Shown piece after piece: positions 1 to 5,439 of a stretch of DNA of 5,489 nt. The notes beneath the pieces were generated by a model. That model saw only the letters and a program-made list of their open reading frames with translations. It had not been told where the DNA came from and did not search any database. The stretch spans positions 1-5,489 of the forward strand of contig CAJUCA010000110.1 of the NCBI GenBank assembly GCA_910585265.1. The letters run 5' to 3'. Every line of letters starts with the position of its first letter. The stretch's first letter is position 1. This stretch comes from an uncultured Oscillospiraceae bacterium (GTDB taxonomy: Bacteria > Bacillota > Clostridia > Oscillospirales > Oscillospiraceae). The position numbers and the translations under genes are program-made.

Positions 1-1119
1 GCAGGCTGGAAGATGAAGAAATCCCCTGCCCCGCATGGTGGAACCGGCAAAAGGGCTTGCGCGACCATGTTACCAAGTTTGAGCGGGAAAACCCGGAGCG
101 GGGGCGGTTTATTTGGGACTTCACCGCCATCCAGGGCATTTTGGCAAACCCGGTTTACATCGGCGCGATTGCCTCCCAAAAGGTCAACTACCGTTTCAAA
201 ATCGGCTGGATGGGCGACAAGAAACGGGAGGACTGGATTGTTGTCGAGGGGATGCACGAGGCCATCATCGACCGGGACACGTTCGACCTGGTACAAGAGA
301 AAGTCAAGAGCCGGAAACGCCCGGACGCATGGGGCAATTTCAGCCTGTTTGCCGGTCTGGTGAAGTGCGGACAGTGCGGCAGTACCTTGAACATCCGCCG
401 CGCCAACCAAAAGGGCAACGAGCGCATCTACACCTGTTCCCGCTACAACAAGTACGGAGTGGCCCACTGTACCCAGCACCGCATCAAGTATGATACGCTC
501 TACAACGTCGTGCTGGAACAGATTAGAGCTTGTGCGCGAAAGGCCCTTGCCGATGAACAGGAGGCAGCGGCCCAACTCCGGGAGAACTGCCAGGCGGACG
601 AGCAGGCCGAGCGCGAGGCCATCCAGCGGAGCATTGACGAGGACAGCGAACGCATCACCGCTCTGGAGCGCATCATCAGCCGGGTCTATGAGGACATGAT
701 TGCCCAGCGCATCAGCGAGGACAACTTCAACCGCATCTTGGAGAACAGCCAGACGGAGCAGGCCACGCTGAAAAACCGTGTCATGCTGAACCGGGAACGG
801 CTGGCCCAGCAGACCCAGGAGCAGGAGGACAGCACACGCTGGCTGGAAATCATCAAGGACTATGCGGACATTCAAGAACTGGACTCTGTGACGCTGAACC
901 GGCTTGTTCAGAAAATCGTCATTCACGAGGACATAGACGGCGAGACTGTTCGCCAGACTGTGGAAATCCATTTCAATTTCAACGATAAGGCGGATAAACG
1001 CAGGATTATCCGCGAGAAATAACTGAATATCGTAACATTAGGCCCGGATAGCAGAGGAACCGGGGTGATGCTGACCGAGGATGCCGCCGCCCGCCGTGGG
1101 CTGTTTCATTAATTTTGAG
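1..1119 (+). mobile_element. Right end of a nested serine-recombinase element inserted in maff2
   Basis: The recombinase gene and the 97 bp after it (1023-1119) do not belong to the conjugation operon, whereas the next base onward reads as the end of a Maff2-family gene in mid-protein. I infer that the element's end lies at or very near 1119/1120 and that the front part of maff2 lies beyond the other end of the insertion, left of the window. The 97-bp stretch has no convincing gene. In elements such as Tn4451 and Tn5397 the recombinase gene also sits close to one terminus. The boundary is good to a few bases only, because the left half of the target cannot be seen. Confidence 0.55.
3..1022 (+). 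CDS. Large serine recombinase, C-terminal part (5' end outside window)
   Basis: This is the C-terminal part of a large serine site-specific recombinase (TnpX/TndX type), which excises and integrates a mobile element through a covalent phosphoserine intermediate. The frame is open to the left edge, so the N-terminal catalytic resolvase domain lies outside; the TTG at 57 is not the start. Of the 339 visible residues, about 38-60 (FTAIQGILANPVYIGAI) are the recombinase-domain signature. A zinc ribbon follows, with cysteines near residues 122, 125, 145 and 156 (KCGQCGSTL, then YTCSRY, then a further Cys). Residues about 175-278 are a charged, coiled-coil-like helix rich in Glu, Arg and Gln. The tail from about 283 (SVTLNRLVQKIVIHEDIDG) resembles the DUF4368 C-terminal domain of these enzymes. 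The gene stops about 100 bp before the broken maff2 remnant, which fits a recombinase lying next to the end of its own element. The family is clear; which element it serves is inference. Confidence 0.93.
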   Translation, partial: RLEDEEIPCPAWWNRQKGLRDHVTKFERENPERGRFIWDFTAIQGILANPVYIGAIASQKVNYRFKIGWMGDKKREDWIVVEGMHEAIIDRDTFDLVQEKVKSRKRPDAWGNFSLFAGLVKCGQCGSTLNIRRANQKGNERIYTCSRYNKYGVAHCTQHRIKYDTLYNVVLEQIRACARKALADEQEAAAQLRENCQADEQAEREAIQRSIDEDSERITALERIISRVYEDMIAQRISEDNFNRILENSQTEQATLKNRVMLNRERLAQQTQEQEDSTRWLEIIKDYADIQELDSVTLNRLVQKIVIHEDIDGETVRQTVEIHFNFNDKADKRRIIREK

Positions 1120-1129
1120 ATGAAACAGC
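1100..1129. repeat. 10-bp perfect inverted repeat spanning the element/maff2 junction
   Basis: GCTGTTTCAT (1100-1109) is the exact reverse complement of ATGAAACAGC (1120-1129), with a 10-base spacer, TAATTTTGAG. The right arm is the start of the maff2 remnant (codons for MKQ plus one base), while the left arm is in the presumed nested element. Attachment sites of serine recombinases are often imperfect palindromes around a central dinucleotide, so this may be the recombined attachment site (attL or attR). It could also fold as an RNA hairpin at the end of the recombinase transcript, but no T-run follows, so it is not a typical intrinsic terminator. Confidence 0.5.
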
Positions 1130-1200
1130 TTGTCGCCGGGGGAGGCGTGGCCCTGATCGGCATTACCCTGGTTCCCCTGCTGTCCGGCCTGCTGGGTTGA
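1120..1200 (+). pseudogene. 3' remnant of a Maff2-family conjugation gene
   Basis: The 26 codons starting MKQLVAGGGVALIGITL and ending in SGLLG-stop match, from memory of the family, the C-terminal half of the small Maff2 membrane protein of Tn1549-like elements. Full-length members are roughly 70 residues, with a first hydrophobic helix and a GNDNPGAKSQG-type linker just before KQL. Here the codons before the ATG (encoding FINFE) show nothing of that linker, and there is no ribosome binding site, so the fragment is probably the downstream part of a gene cut by insertion. What remains would be a single hydrophobic helix. Its place just before the TrbL/VirB6-like gene is the usual maff2 position. 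A weaker alternative is an in-frame ATG at 1081 giving a 39-residue chimeric peptide. Confidence 0.72.
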
Positions 1201-1218
1201 TGTTCCCCGCTAAATCCC

Positions 1219-1255
1219 CTCGCGGCCTCCCGCCCCTCCGGCGGGGGGCCGCGGG
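1219..1255 (+). promoter_or_regulatory. Very stable G+C hairpin directly upstream of the ribosome binding site
   Basis: Bases 1219-1234 pair with 1240-1255 over 16 positions (14 Watson-Crick, 2 G-T) around a 5-base CCTCC loop. The stem ends one base before the AAAGGAGG of the next gene. There is no T-run after it, so it is not a standard terminator. It lies between the Maff2 and TrbL/VirB6 reading frames, where it could protect the downstream mRNA from 3' exonucleases, slow ribosomes or polymerase, or tune relative expression. The structure is seen directly; its role is inference. Confidence 0.6.
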
Positions 1256-1273
1256 AAAGGAGGTGCTTGACCC

Positions 1274-2137
1274 ATGATACTTGACTGGCTGGAAGAATGG
1301 TTCAAGGGTGTGCTGATCGACGGCATCACCAGCAACCTCACCGGCCTTTTTGACACGGTGAACGGAAAAGTGGGGGAGATCGTCGCCGACGTGGGAGCCA
1401 CGCCGCAGGACTGGAACAGCGGCGTGTTCAATATGCTCCGCAGCCTGTCGGAAACGGTGATCGTCCCCATCGCCGGGGCTATCCTCGCCCTTATCATGTG
1501 CTACGAGCTGATACAGTTGATCGCGGAACGGAACAGTATGCACGACATGGACAGTTGGATGCTGTTCCGCTGGGTGTTCAAGTCCGCCGCCGCTGTCCTG
1601 CTGGTAGCCAACACCTGGAACATCGTTATGGGCGTGTTCGACCTGACGCAGAGCGTTGTCAATCAGAGCGCCGGGGTTATCATCGGCAATACCAGCATCG
1701 ACATTACAGCCGTTGTCACCGACCTGGAAAACCGGCTTTCGGATATGGACATCGGCGGTCTGCTGGGCCTGTGGTTCCAGTCCCTCTTTGTAGGGCTGAC
1801 GATGAATATTCTCTCCATCTGCATCATGCTTGTGGTCTATGGCAGGCTGATTGAAATATACCTTGTGACCTCGCTGGGGCCTATCCCCCTTGCCACCATT
1901 GGGAACAGCGAGTGGCGGGGCATGGGGCAGGGCTATTTGAAATCCCTTTTTGCCCTGGGCTTCCAAGCGTTCCTTATCATGGTGGTAACGGGCATCTACG
2001 CCGTCCTGATACAGAATATCGCCCTTGACGGGGACGTTTCCGGGGCGATATGGGGGTGTATGGGCTATACGGTGCTGTTGTGCTTCTGCCTGTTCAAGAC
2101 CGGGAGCATCGCCAAGGCCGTGTTTGCCGCCCACTGA
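1274..2137 (+). CDS. TrbL/VirB6-like conjugal transfer membrane protein
   Basis: This 287-residue polytopic membrane protein probably forms part of the inner-membrane channel of the type IV secretion system, the role of VirB6/TrbL. Hydrophobic segments lie at about residues 61-83, 101-123, 163-187, 190-210, 223-249 and 257-279, with an amphipathic N-terminus (WLEEWFKGVL). Recognisable family stretches include SETVIVPIAGAILAL, CYELIQLIAERNSMHDMDSW, YGRLIEIYLVTSLGPIPLAT and the C-terminal LFKTGSIAKAVFAAH, all familiar from Tn1549/CTn elements. The ATG follows AAAGGAGG (1256-1263) with 10 bases between. Its position after the Maff2 remnant and before PrgI and VirB4 supports the assignment. The stop codon overlaps the ATG of the next frame (TGATG at 2135-2139). 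A 323-codon antisense frame across it is a shadow. Confidence 0.9.
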   Translation: MILDWLEEWFKGVLIDGITSNLTGLFDTVNGKVGEIVADVGATPQDWNSGVFNMLRSLSETVIVPIAGAILALIMCYELIQLIAERNSMHDMDSWMLFRWVFKSAAAVLLVANTWNIVMGVFDLTQSVVNQSAGVIIGNTSIDITAVVTDLENRLSDMDIGGLLGLWFQSLFVGLTMNILSICIMLVVYGRLIEIYLVTSLGPIPLATIGNSEWRGMGQGYLKSLFALGFQAFLIMVVTGIYAVLIQNIALDGDVSGAIWGCMGYTVLLCFCLFKTGSIAKAVFAAH

Positions 2138-2688
2138 TGGAGGGAGGACAAGCTATCAAAAAATACAGCATTATCTACGCTGACCCGCCCTGGCGGTACG
2201 AGTGCAAGAACATTCAGGGAGCGGCGGAAAATCACTATCCCACCATGAGTATTGACGAGCTGTGCGCCCTGCCTGTGGAAGAACTGGCGGCAAAGGATAG
2301 TCTGCTGTTCCTGTGGACGACGTTTCCCCAACTCCCGGAAGCCCTGCGGCTTATCAAGGCGTGGGGCTTTGCTTATAAGACCGTGGCCTTTGTCTGGCTG
2401 AAACAGAACCGAAAAAGTCCGACTTGGTTCTACGGCTTGGGCTACTGGACACGGGGAAACGCGGAAATCTGCCTGCTTGCCAAACGGGGCAAGCCCAAAA
2501 GATACTCCAACGCTGTCCACCAATTTATCATCAGCCCCATAGAGCGGCACAGCAAAAAGCCGGATGTAGCCCGTGACAAGATTGTGGAATTGGCGGGCGA
2601 CCTGCCCCGGATAGAGCTGTTTGCCAGACAGTCGCCCCCAGGCTGGGACGTGTGGGGCAACGAAGTGGACAGCGACATCACACTATGA
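2137..2688 (+). CDS. MT-A70 family DNA adenine (N6) methyltransferase
   Basis: This protein of 183 residues (177 if it starts at the ATC at 2155) is a single-domain MT-A70 methyltransferase, which transfers a methyl group from S-adenosylmethionine to adenine N6; bacterial and phage members modify DNA. The catalytic motif DPPW is at residues 16-19, after the strand YSIIYA. Other conserved parts are ENHYPTM (31-37), LFLWTTFPQLPEAL (57-70), WTRGNAEICL (104-113), HSKKPD (138-143) and LFARQSPPGWDVWGNE (161-176). The domain is complete, so the enzyme looks active if translated. The ATG at 2137 overlaps the preceding stop as TGATG, suggesting reinitiation by coupled ribosomes, but the good ribosome binding site points to the ATC at 2155 instead. 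No restriction enzyme gene is adjacent, so this is probably an orphan modification enzyme of the element. Its target site cannot be read from the sequence. Confidence 0.9.
   Translation: MEGGQAIKKYSIIYADPPWRYECKNIQGAAENHYPTMSIDELCALPVEELAAKDSLLFLWTTFPQLPEALRLIKAWGFAYKTVAFVWLKQNRKSPTWFYGLGYWTRGNAEICLLAKRGKPKRYSNAVHQFIISPIERHSKKPDVARDKIVELAGDLPRIELFARQSPPGWDVWGNEVDSDITL
2142..2157 (+). promoter_or_regulatory. Ribosome binding site paired with an ATC codon at the expected start of the adenine methyltransferase
   Basis: GGGAGG (2142-2147) is followed 7 bases later by ATC (2155-2157), which begins the IKKYSIIYADPPW segment. Homologues, as I recall them, typically begin MKKYSIIYADPPW, so the ATC stands where an ATG is expected. 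The only standard in-frame start nearby is the ATG at 2137, which lies before this site and has no ribosome binding site of its own. Confidence 0.5.
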
Positions 2689-2693
2689 GGCGG

Positions 2694-2713
2694 AAAGGAG
2701 GCTTTTCGTTATT
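2694..2713 (+). promoter_or_regulatory. Ribosome binding site with an ATT start codon for the cytosine methyltransferase
   Basis: AAAGGAGG (2694-2701), identical to the sites of the TrbL/VirB6 and PrgI genes, is followed 9 bases later by ATT (2711-2713), where the conserved protein begins as (M)PQYTLASLFDGIGGF. No in-frame ATG, GTG or TTG lies between the site and the conserved motif. The nearest in-frame ATG, at 2621, has no binding site and would add 30 residues read from inside the previous gene. AUU is a known rare start codon, used for example by infC. Confidence 0.6.
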
Positions 2714-4105
2714 CCGCAGTACACATTAGCGTCACTTTTCGACGGCATAGGGGGCTTTCCCTACGCCGCTTCTTTTTACAATATCACATCCCTGTGGGCA
2801 AGCGAGATCGTCCCGGCCTGCGTGTCGGTGACGAAGCGGCATTTCCCGGATATGGCCCACGCCGGGGACGTGACCCAGCTCCACGGCGGAAAACTCCCGC
2901 CTGTGGACATCGTGACATTCGGCAGCCCGTGTCAGGGGCTTTCGATGGCGGGCCAGCGCCGGGGGCTGGCGGACGAACGGAGCGGCCTTTTCATGGAGGC
3001 CATACGGATAATTGATGAAATGAGGGAGGCGACACATGGTAGATACCCAAGGTTCGCGCTGTTCGAGAACGTCCCCGGCGCTCTGTCGTCCGCAGGAGGA
3101 CGTGACTTTGCGGCTGTGCTGCAATCGTTCACAAAGGCCAAAATTCCAATGCCTTATTCTGGACGGTGGGCAAACGCCGGGATGGTACGAGGGGTCGGAG
3201 TTGATCTCGCTTGGTGCATGTACGACGCCCAATATTTCGGCACAGCACAGCGGCGCAGGCGCCTGTTTCTTGTCTGCGATTTTGCAGGAAAATGTGCCGG
3301 AGAAATACTCTTTGTCCCCAAAAGCCTGCGCGGGTATTTTGAGGCGGGCGGAACGCCGCGGCAAGGACTTGCCGCCTTTGCTGAAAGCCGCCCTGATACA
3401 GCAGGCGGGGAAATCGTTGTTTTGAACGATCAAGGCGGGGCGTCGCTGACAGTGGAGCGTTCCGGCATCTCCCCCACCCTCCGCAGCCAGACCCACGGCA
3501 ATCTGCCAGTGGTGGCCGCTGGCTTTGACTTACAGCAGATCACCAGCAAGACCAACCGCTCCACCCTGCGGCCCGTCCAGCCTACCCTATGCGAAACGGG
3601 ACAGCCCCATGTGCTGACGATGGCAACGGGGCAGGCCAACGCGGAAGTGCTGGCGGACATCGCCCCCACCCTCAACTGCAACCACGAACAGCCCCTTTTG
3701 GTGCATCCGCAGATCGCCGGGACGCTGTGCGCCTCCGGCGCTGGCCTCTCCCGGCCCGCTGGCATGGGGAGCGAAACCGACTTCTGCATCACCAGCGCGG
3801 GCTTCCGCTACAAGGCCGGGAGCGCGACGGGGAGCCTGGGCTATCAGGAGGAAACCGCCCCGACCCTGCTTGCCGGACAGCAAAGCGGCGTACTGCATCA
3901 TCATTACGCCGACCTGATCGTGCGCCGCCTGACGCCCCTGAAATGTGAGCGTTTGCAGGGCTTCCCGGACTTCTGGACGGAGCAGGGCGGCGGGCGGAGT
4001 ATCAGCGACACCAGCCGCTATCAAATGCTGGGAAATGCTATCGCCGTCCCCTGCGTGGCCTACATCATGCAGGGCATCTATCACGCTCTGGAAAGGAGGA
4101 ATTGA
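2711..4105 (+). CDS. DNA (cytosine-5) methyltransferase, probable ATT start
   Basis: This C5 cytosine methyltransferase of 464 residues (from the ATT at 2711) makes 5-methylcytosine in DNA from S-adenosylmethionine. Motif I is SLFDGIGGF (8-16). The catalytic loop FGSPCQGLSMAGQR (70-83) carries the nucleophile Cys74. Motif VI is ENVPGALSS (119-127), motif VIII is QRRRRLFLV (180-188), and the final motifs are LTPLKCERLQGFPDFW (407-422) and RYQMLGNAIAVP (436-447). All catalytic motifs are present. The stretch between motif VIII and the C-terminal motifs, which normally holds the target recognition region, is long and contains five degenerate repeats of the type PTLxxxxxx (residues 253-397). The gene starts 22 bases after the MT-A70 gene and ends 4 bases before the PrgI start, whose ribosome binding site lies inside its last codons. 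No partner restriction enzyme is visible, so I infer an orphan self-protection or regulatory methyltransferase. Confidence 0.93.
   Translation: MPQYTLASLFDGIGGFPYAASFYNITSLWASEIVPACVSVTKRHFPDMAHAGDVTQLHGGKLPPVDIVTFGSPCQGLSMAGQRRGLADERSGLFMEAIRIIDEMREATHGRYPRFALFENVPGALSSAGGRDFAAVLQSFTKAKIPMPYSGRWANAGMVRGVGVDLAWCMYDAQYFGTAQRRRRLFLVCDFAGKCAGEILFVPKSLRGYFEAGGTPRQGLAAFAESRPDTAGGEIVVLNDQGGASLTVERSGISPTLRSQTHGNLPVVAAGFDLQQITSKTNRSTLRPVQPTLCETGQPHVLTMATGQANAEVLADIAPTLNCNHEQPLLVHPQIAGTLCASGAGLSRPAGMGSETDFCITSAGFRYKAGSATGSLGYQEETAPTLLAGQQSGVLHHHYADLIVRRLTPLKCERLQGFPDFWTEQGGGRSISDTSRYQMLGNAIAVPCVAYIMQGIYHALERRN
3467..3901 (+). repeat. Degenerate PTL repeats within the methyltransferase's variable region
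   Basis: Five protein-level repeats are seen at residues 253-397 of the cytosine methyltransferase: ISPTLRSQTHGNLPVV, QPTLCETGQPHVL, IAPTLNCNHEQPLLV, AGTLCASGAGLSRP and TAPTLLAGQQSGVLH. Spacing is irregular (about 36, 28, 18 and 47 residues between consecutive PTL/GTL cores) and the DNA is not repeated, so these are old, diverged modules and not recent tandem copies. They occupy the place of the target recognition region. Confidence 0.6.
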
Positions 4106-4109
4106 CCCT

Positions 4110-4547
4110 ATGGCCTATGTGTCCGTCCCCAAGGACTTGACCCATGTAAAAAGCAAAATGCTGTTCGGCCTGACGAAACGGCAGATCGTATGCTTCGGCG
4201 CGGCGCTCCTGATGGGCTTGCCGCTCTTTTTTGTTCTCCGGGGCAGCGTCCCCACCAGCGCCGCCGCCCTGGTGATGATCTTCGTCATGCTCCCCGGCCT
4301 GCTGTTCGGGCTGTACGAGAAGCACGGCCAGCCGTTGGAGGTGGTGATCGGGCAGATCGTCCGCAACCGCTTCACCATGCCCAAGGCGCGGCCCTATCAG
4401 ACCAATAATCTTTACGCCGTGTTGGAGCGGCAGCGTCAAATGGAAACGGAGGTGAAAGCGGTTGTCCAGAAAGCAAAACGGCGGCAGGCCGGTAAAGCTG
4501 TCCCGCGCCGAAAAGCGGGAGATACAAGCCATCATCCGCAGGTATAA
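4110..4547 (+). CDS. prgI: PrgI-family type IV secretion membrane protein (VirB3-like position)
   Basis: This is a 145-residue member of the PrgI family, a small inner-membrane component of Gram-positive conjugation machines encoded next to VirB4, in the position of VirB3. The N-terminus MAYVSVPKDLTHVKSKMLFG followed by LTKRQ is the family signature. Two membrane helices follow, about residues 25-44 and 49-69, then YEKHGQPLEVVIGQIVRNRF and RPYQTNNLY, and a basic C-terminal tail rich in Lys and Arg. The ATG at 4110 follows AAAGGAGG (4092-4099) with 10 bases between and lies 4 bases after the methyltransferase stop. The frame is open further upstream to 3945, but that part overlaps the methyltransferase and is not coding. 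The last 86 bp overlap the start of virB4 in another frame, so the two proteins are probably translationally coupled. Confidence 0.9.
   Translation: MAYVSVPKDLTHVKSKMLFGLTKRQIVCFGAALLMGLPLFFVLRGSVPTSAAALVMIFVMLPGLLFGLYEKHGQPLEVVIGQIVRNRFTMPKARPYQTNNLYAVLERQRQMETEVKAVVQKAKRRQAGKAVPRRKAGDTSHHPQV
4448..4464 (+). promoter_or_regulatory. Ribosome binding site that selects the TTG start of virB4
   Basis: GGAGG (4448-4452) lies 9 bases before the TTG at 4462, inside the end of prgI. The TTG begins MSRKQNGGRPVKLSRAEKRE, which matches the N-terminus I recall for VirB4 proteins of this element type, so the upstream TTG is preferred over later ATG codons such as the one at residue 46. Confidence 0.65.
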
Positions 4548-5439
4548 GGGCGACGGCAAGCCCCATACCGCCCAAGAGAGCATCCCCTATGAGGTCATGT
4601 ATCAGGACGGCGTTTGCAGGCTGAACCAGCGTTCGTTCTCCAAGTGCATCGAGTTCTCCGATACCAATTACCAGCTTGCCCAGCCGGACGACCGCACGGC
4701 CACCTTTGAATACCTGTGTGATCTTTATAACTATGTGGACGCCTCTATCCACGTCCAATTCTCCTTTGTCAACCGCAGGGCAGACCCGGCGCAGTACGCC
4801 CGCAGTTTCGAGATCGCCCCGCAGGGGGACGACTTCGACGACATCCGGGCCGAGTACACCGGCATCTTACAGCGGCAGTTGACGAGGGGCAACAACGGCA
4901 TCGTCAAGACCAAGTACCTGACGTTCACCGTTGAGGCGGACAACCTGAAAGCGGCGCGGGCGAGGCTGGAACGCATTGAAACCGACCTGCTGGGCTACTT
5001 CAAGATGATGGGAGCCGCCGCCCGTGTGCTGGACGGGGCCGAACGGCTGGAAGTGCTGCACGGCGTTTTCCACCCGGACGGCGAATTGTTCCGCTTCGAC
5101 TGGAAATGGCTTCCCACGGCGGGGCTGTCCACCAAGGACTTCATCGCCCCGTCCTCTCTCCGCTTCGGGAACAGCCGGGTATTCGGCATCAGCGGCAAGT
5201 ACGGGGCGGTGAGCTTCCTGCAAATCCTGGCCCCGGAGCTGTCCGATGAAATGCTGGCGGATTTCCTCAACACGGAAAACGGCATCGTCGTCAACCTCCA
5301 TGTGCAGGCCATTGAGCAGACCGAGGCCATCAAGCGGGTAAAGCGGAAAATCACCGACCTGGACGCCATGAAGATACAGGAGCAGAAAAAAGCGGTGCGC
5401 TCCGGCTACGACATGTTGCGCCCAGATAGGGTGAAATAA
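4462..5439 (+). CDS. virB4: VirB4 conjugation ATPase, N-terminal exon, interrupted by a group II intron
   Basis: This is the N-terminal part of the VirB4/TraE ATPase, which sits at the cytoplasmic face of the conjugation channel and powers substrate transfer and channel assembly. Full-length relatives are about 800 residues. Recognisable family stretches are NQRSFSKCIEFSDTNYQLAQ (about 53-72), LTRGNNGIVKTKYLTFTVEA, LSTKDFIAPSSLRFG, KYGAVSFLQILAPELSDEML and KRKITDLDAMKIQEQKKAVR. The Walker A and B motifs lie in the C-terminal half and are not in the window. Only residues 1-318, ending SGYDM at 5415, are VirB4. Relatives continue, as I recall, with D-I and a further roughly 480 residues, but here the last seven codons (LRPDRVK) and the TAA at 5437 are read from group II intron sequence. 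The rest of the gene should lie beyond the intron, so full-length VirB4 would require RNA splicing. The start is TTG, within prgI. Confidence 0.88.
   Translation: MSRKQNGGRPVKLSRAEKREIQAIIRRYKGDGKPHTAQESIPYEVMYQDGVCRLNQRSFSKCIEFSDTNYQLAQPDDRTATFEYLCDLYNYVDASIHVQFSFVNRRADPAQYARSFEIAPQGDDFDDIRAEYTGILQRQLTRGNNGIVKTKYLTFTVEADNLKAARARLERIETDLLGYFKMMGAAARVLDGAERLEVLHGVFHPDGELFRFDWKWLPTAGLSTKDFIAPSSLRFGNSRVFGISGKYGAVSFLQILAPELSDEMLADFLNTENGIVVNLHVQAIEQTEAIKRVKRKITDLDAMKIQEQKKAVRSGYDMLRPDRVK

Noticed and set aside
57..59. TTG at 57 as the start of the recombinase
   Set aside because: The frame is open to the left edge with plausible recombinase sequence (PCPAWWNRQKGLRDHV), and the catalytic domain must precede it.
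1020..1112. In-frame continuation of 29 codons after the recombinase TAA, ending RRGLFH
   Set aside because: It could be a readthrough tail or the end of a lost gene, but I recognise no family and the recombinase already ends with a normal C-terminal domain.
1100..1135. Intrinsic terminator at the end of the recombinase gene
   Set aside because: The 10-bp stem is real, but it is not G+C-rich and no T-run follows on either strand; its place at the insertion junction better fits an attachment site.
1163..2134. Antisense open frame of 323 codons across the TrbL/VirB6-like gene
   Set aside because: Its protein is rich in His, Gln, Gly and Pro with no recognisable domain, it has no sensible ribosome binding site, and it mirrors the codon pattern of a well-supported membrane protein gene.
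2621..2710. ATG at 2621 as start of the cytosine methyltransferase
   Set aside because: It has no ribosome binding site, lies inside the adenine methyltransferase gene, and would add 30 residues unlike the family. The AAAGGAGG at 2694 argues for a start near 2711.
2732..3496. Antisense open frame of 254 codons across the cytosine methyltransferase
   Set aside because: The opposite strand carries all catalytic methyltransferase motifs; the antisense product has no recognisable family and is a high-G+C shadow.
3945..4109. Upstream extension of the PrgI frame to an ATG at 3945
   Set aside because: This overlaps the conserved C-terminal motifs of the cytosine methyltransferase; the family N-terminus MAYVSVPKDL begins at 4110 with a strong ribosome binding site.
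4136..4146. CTTGACCCATG repeated from 1266-1276
   Set aside because: The 11-base match lies within PrgI codons for DLTHV and has no spaced ribosome binding site; it is probably chance.
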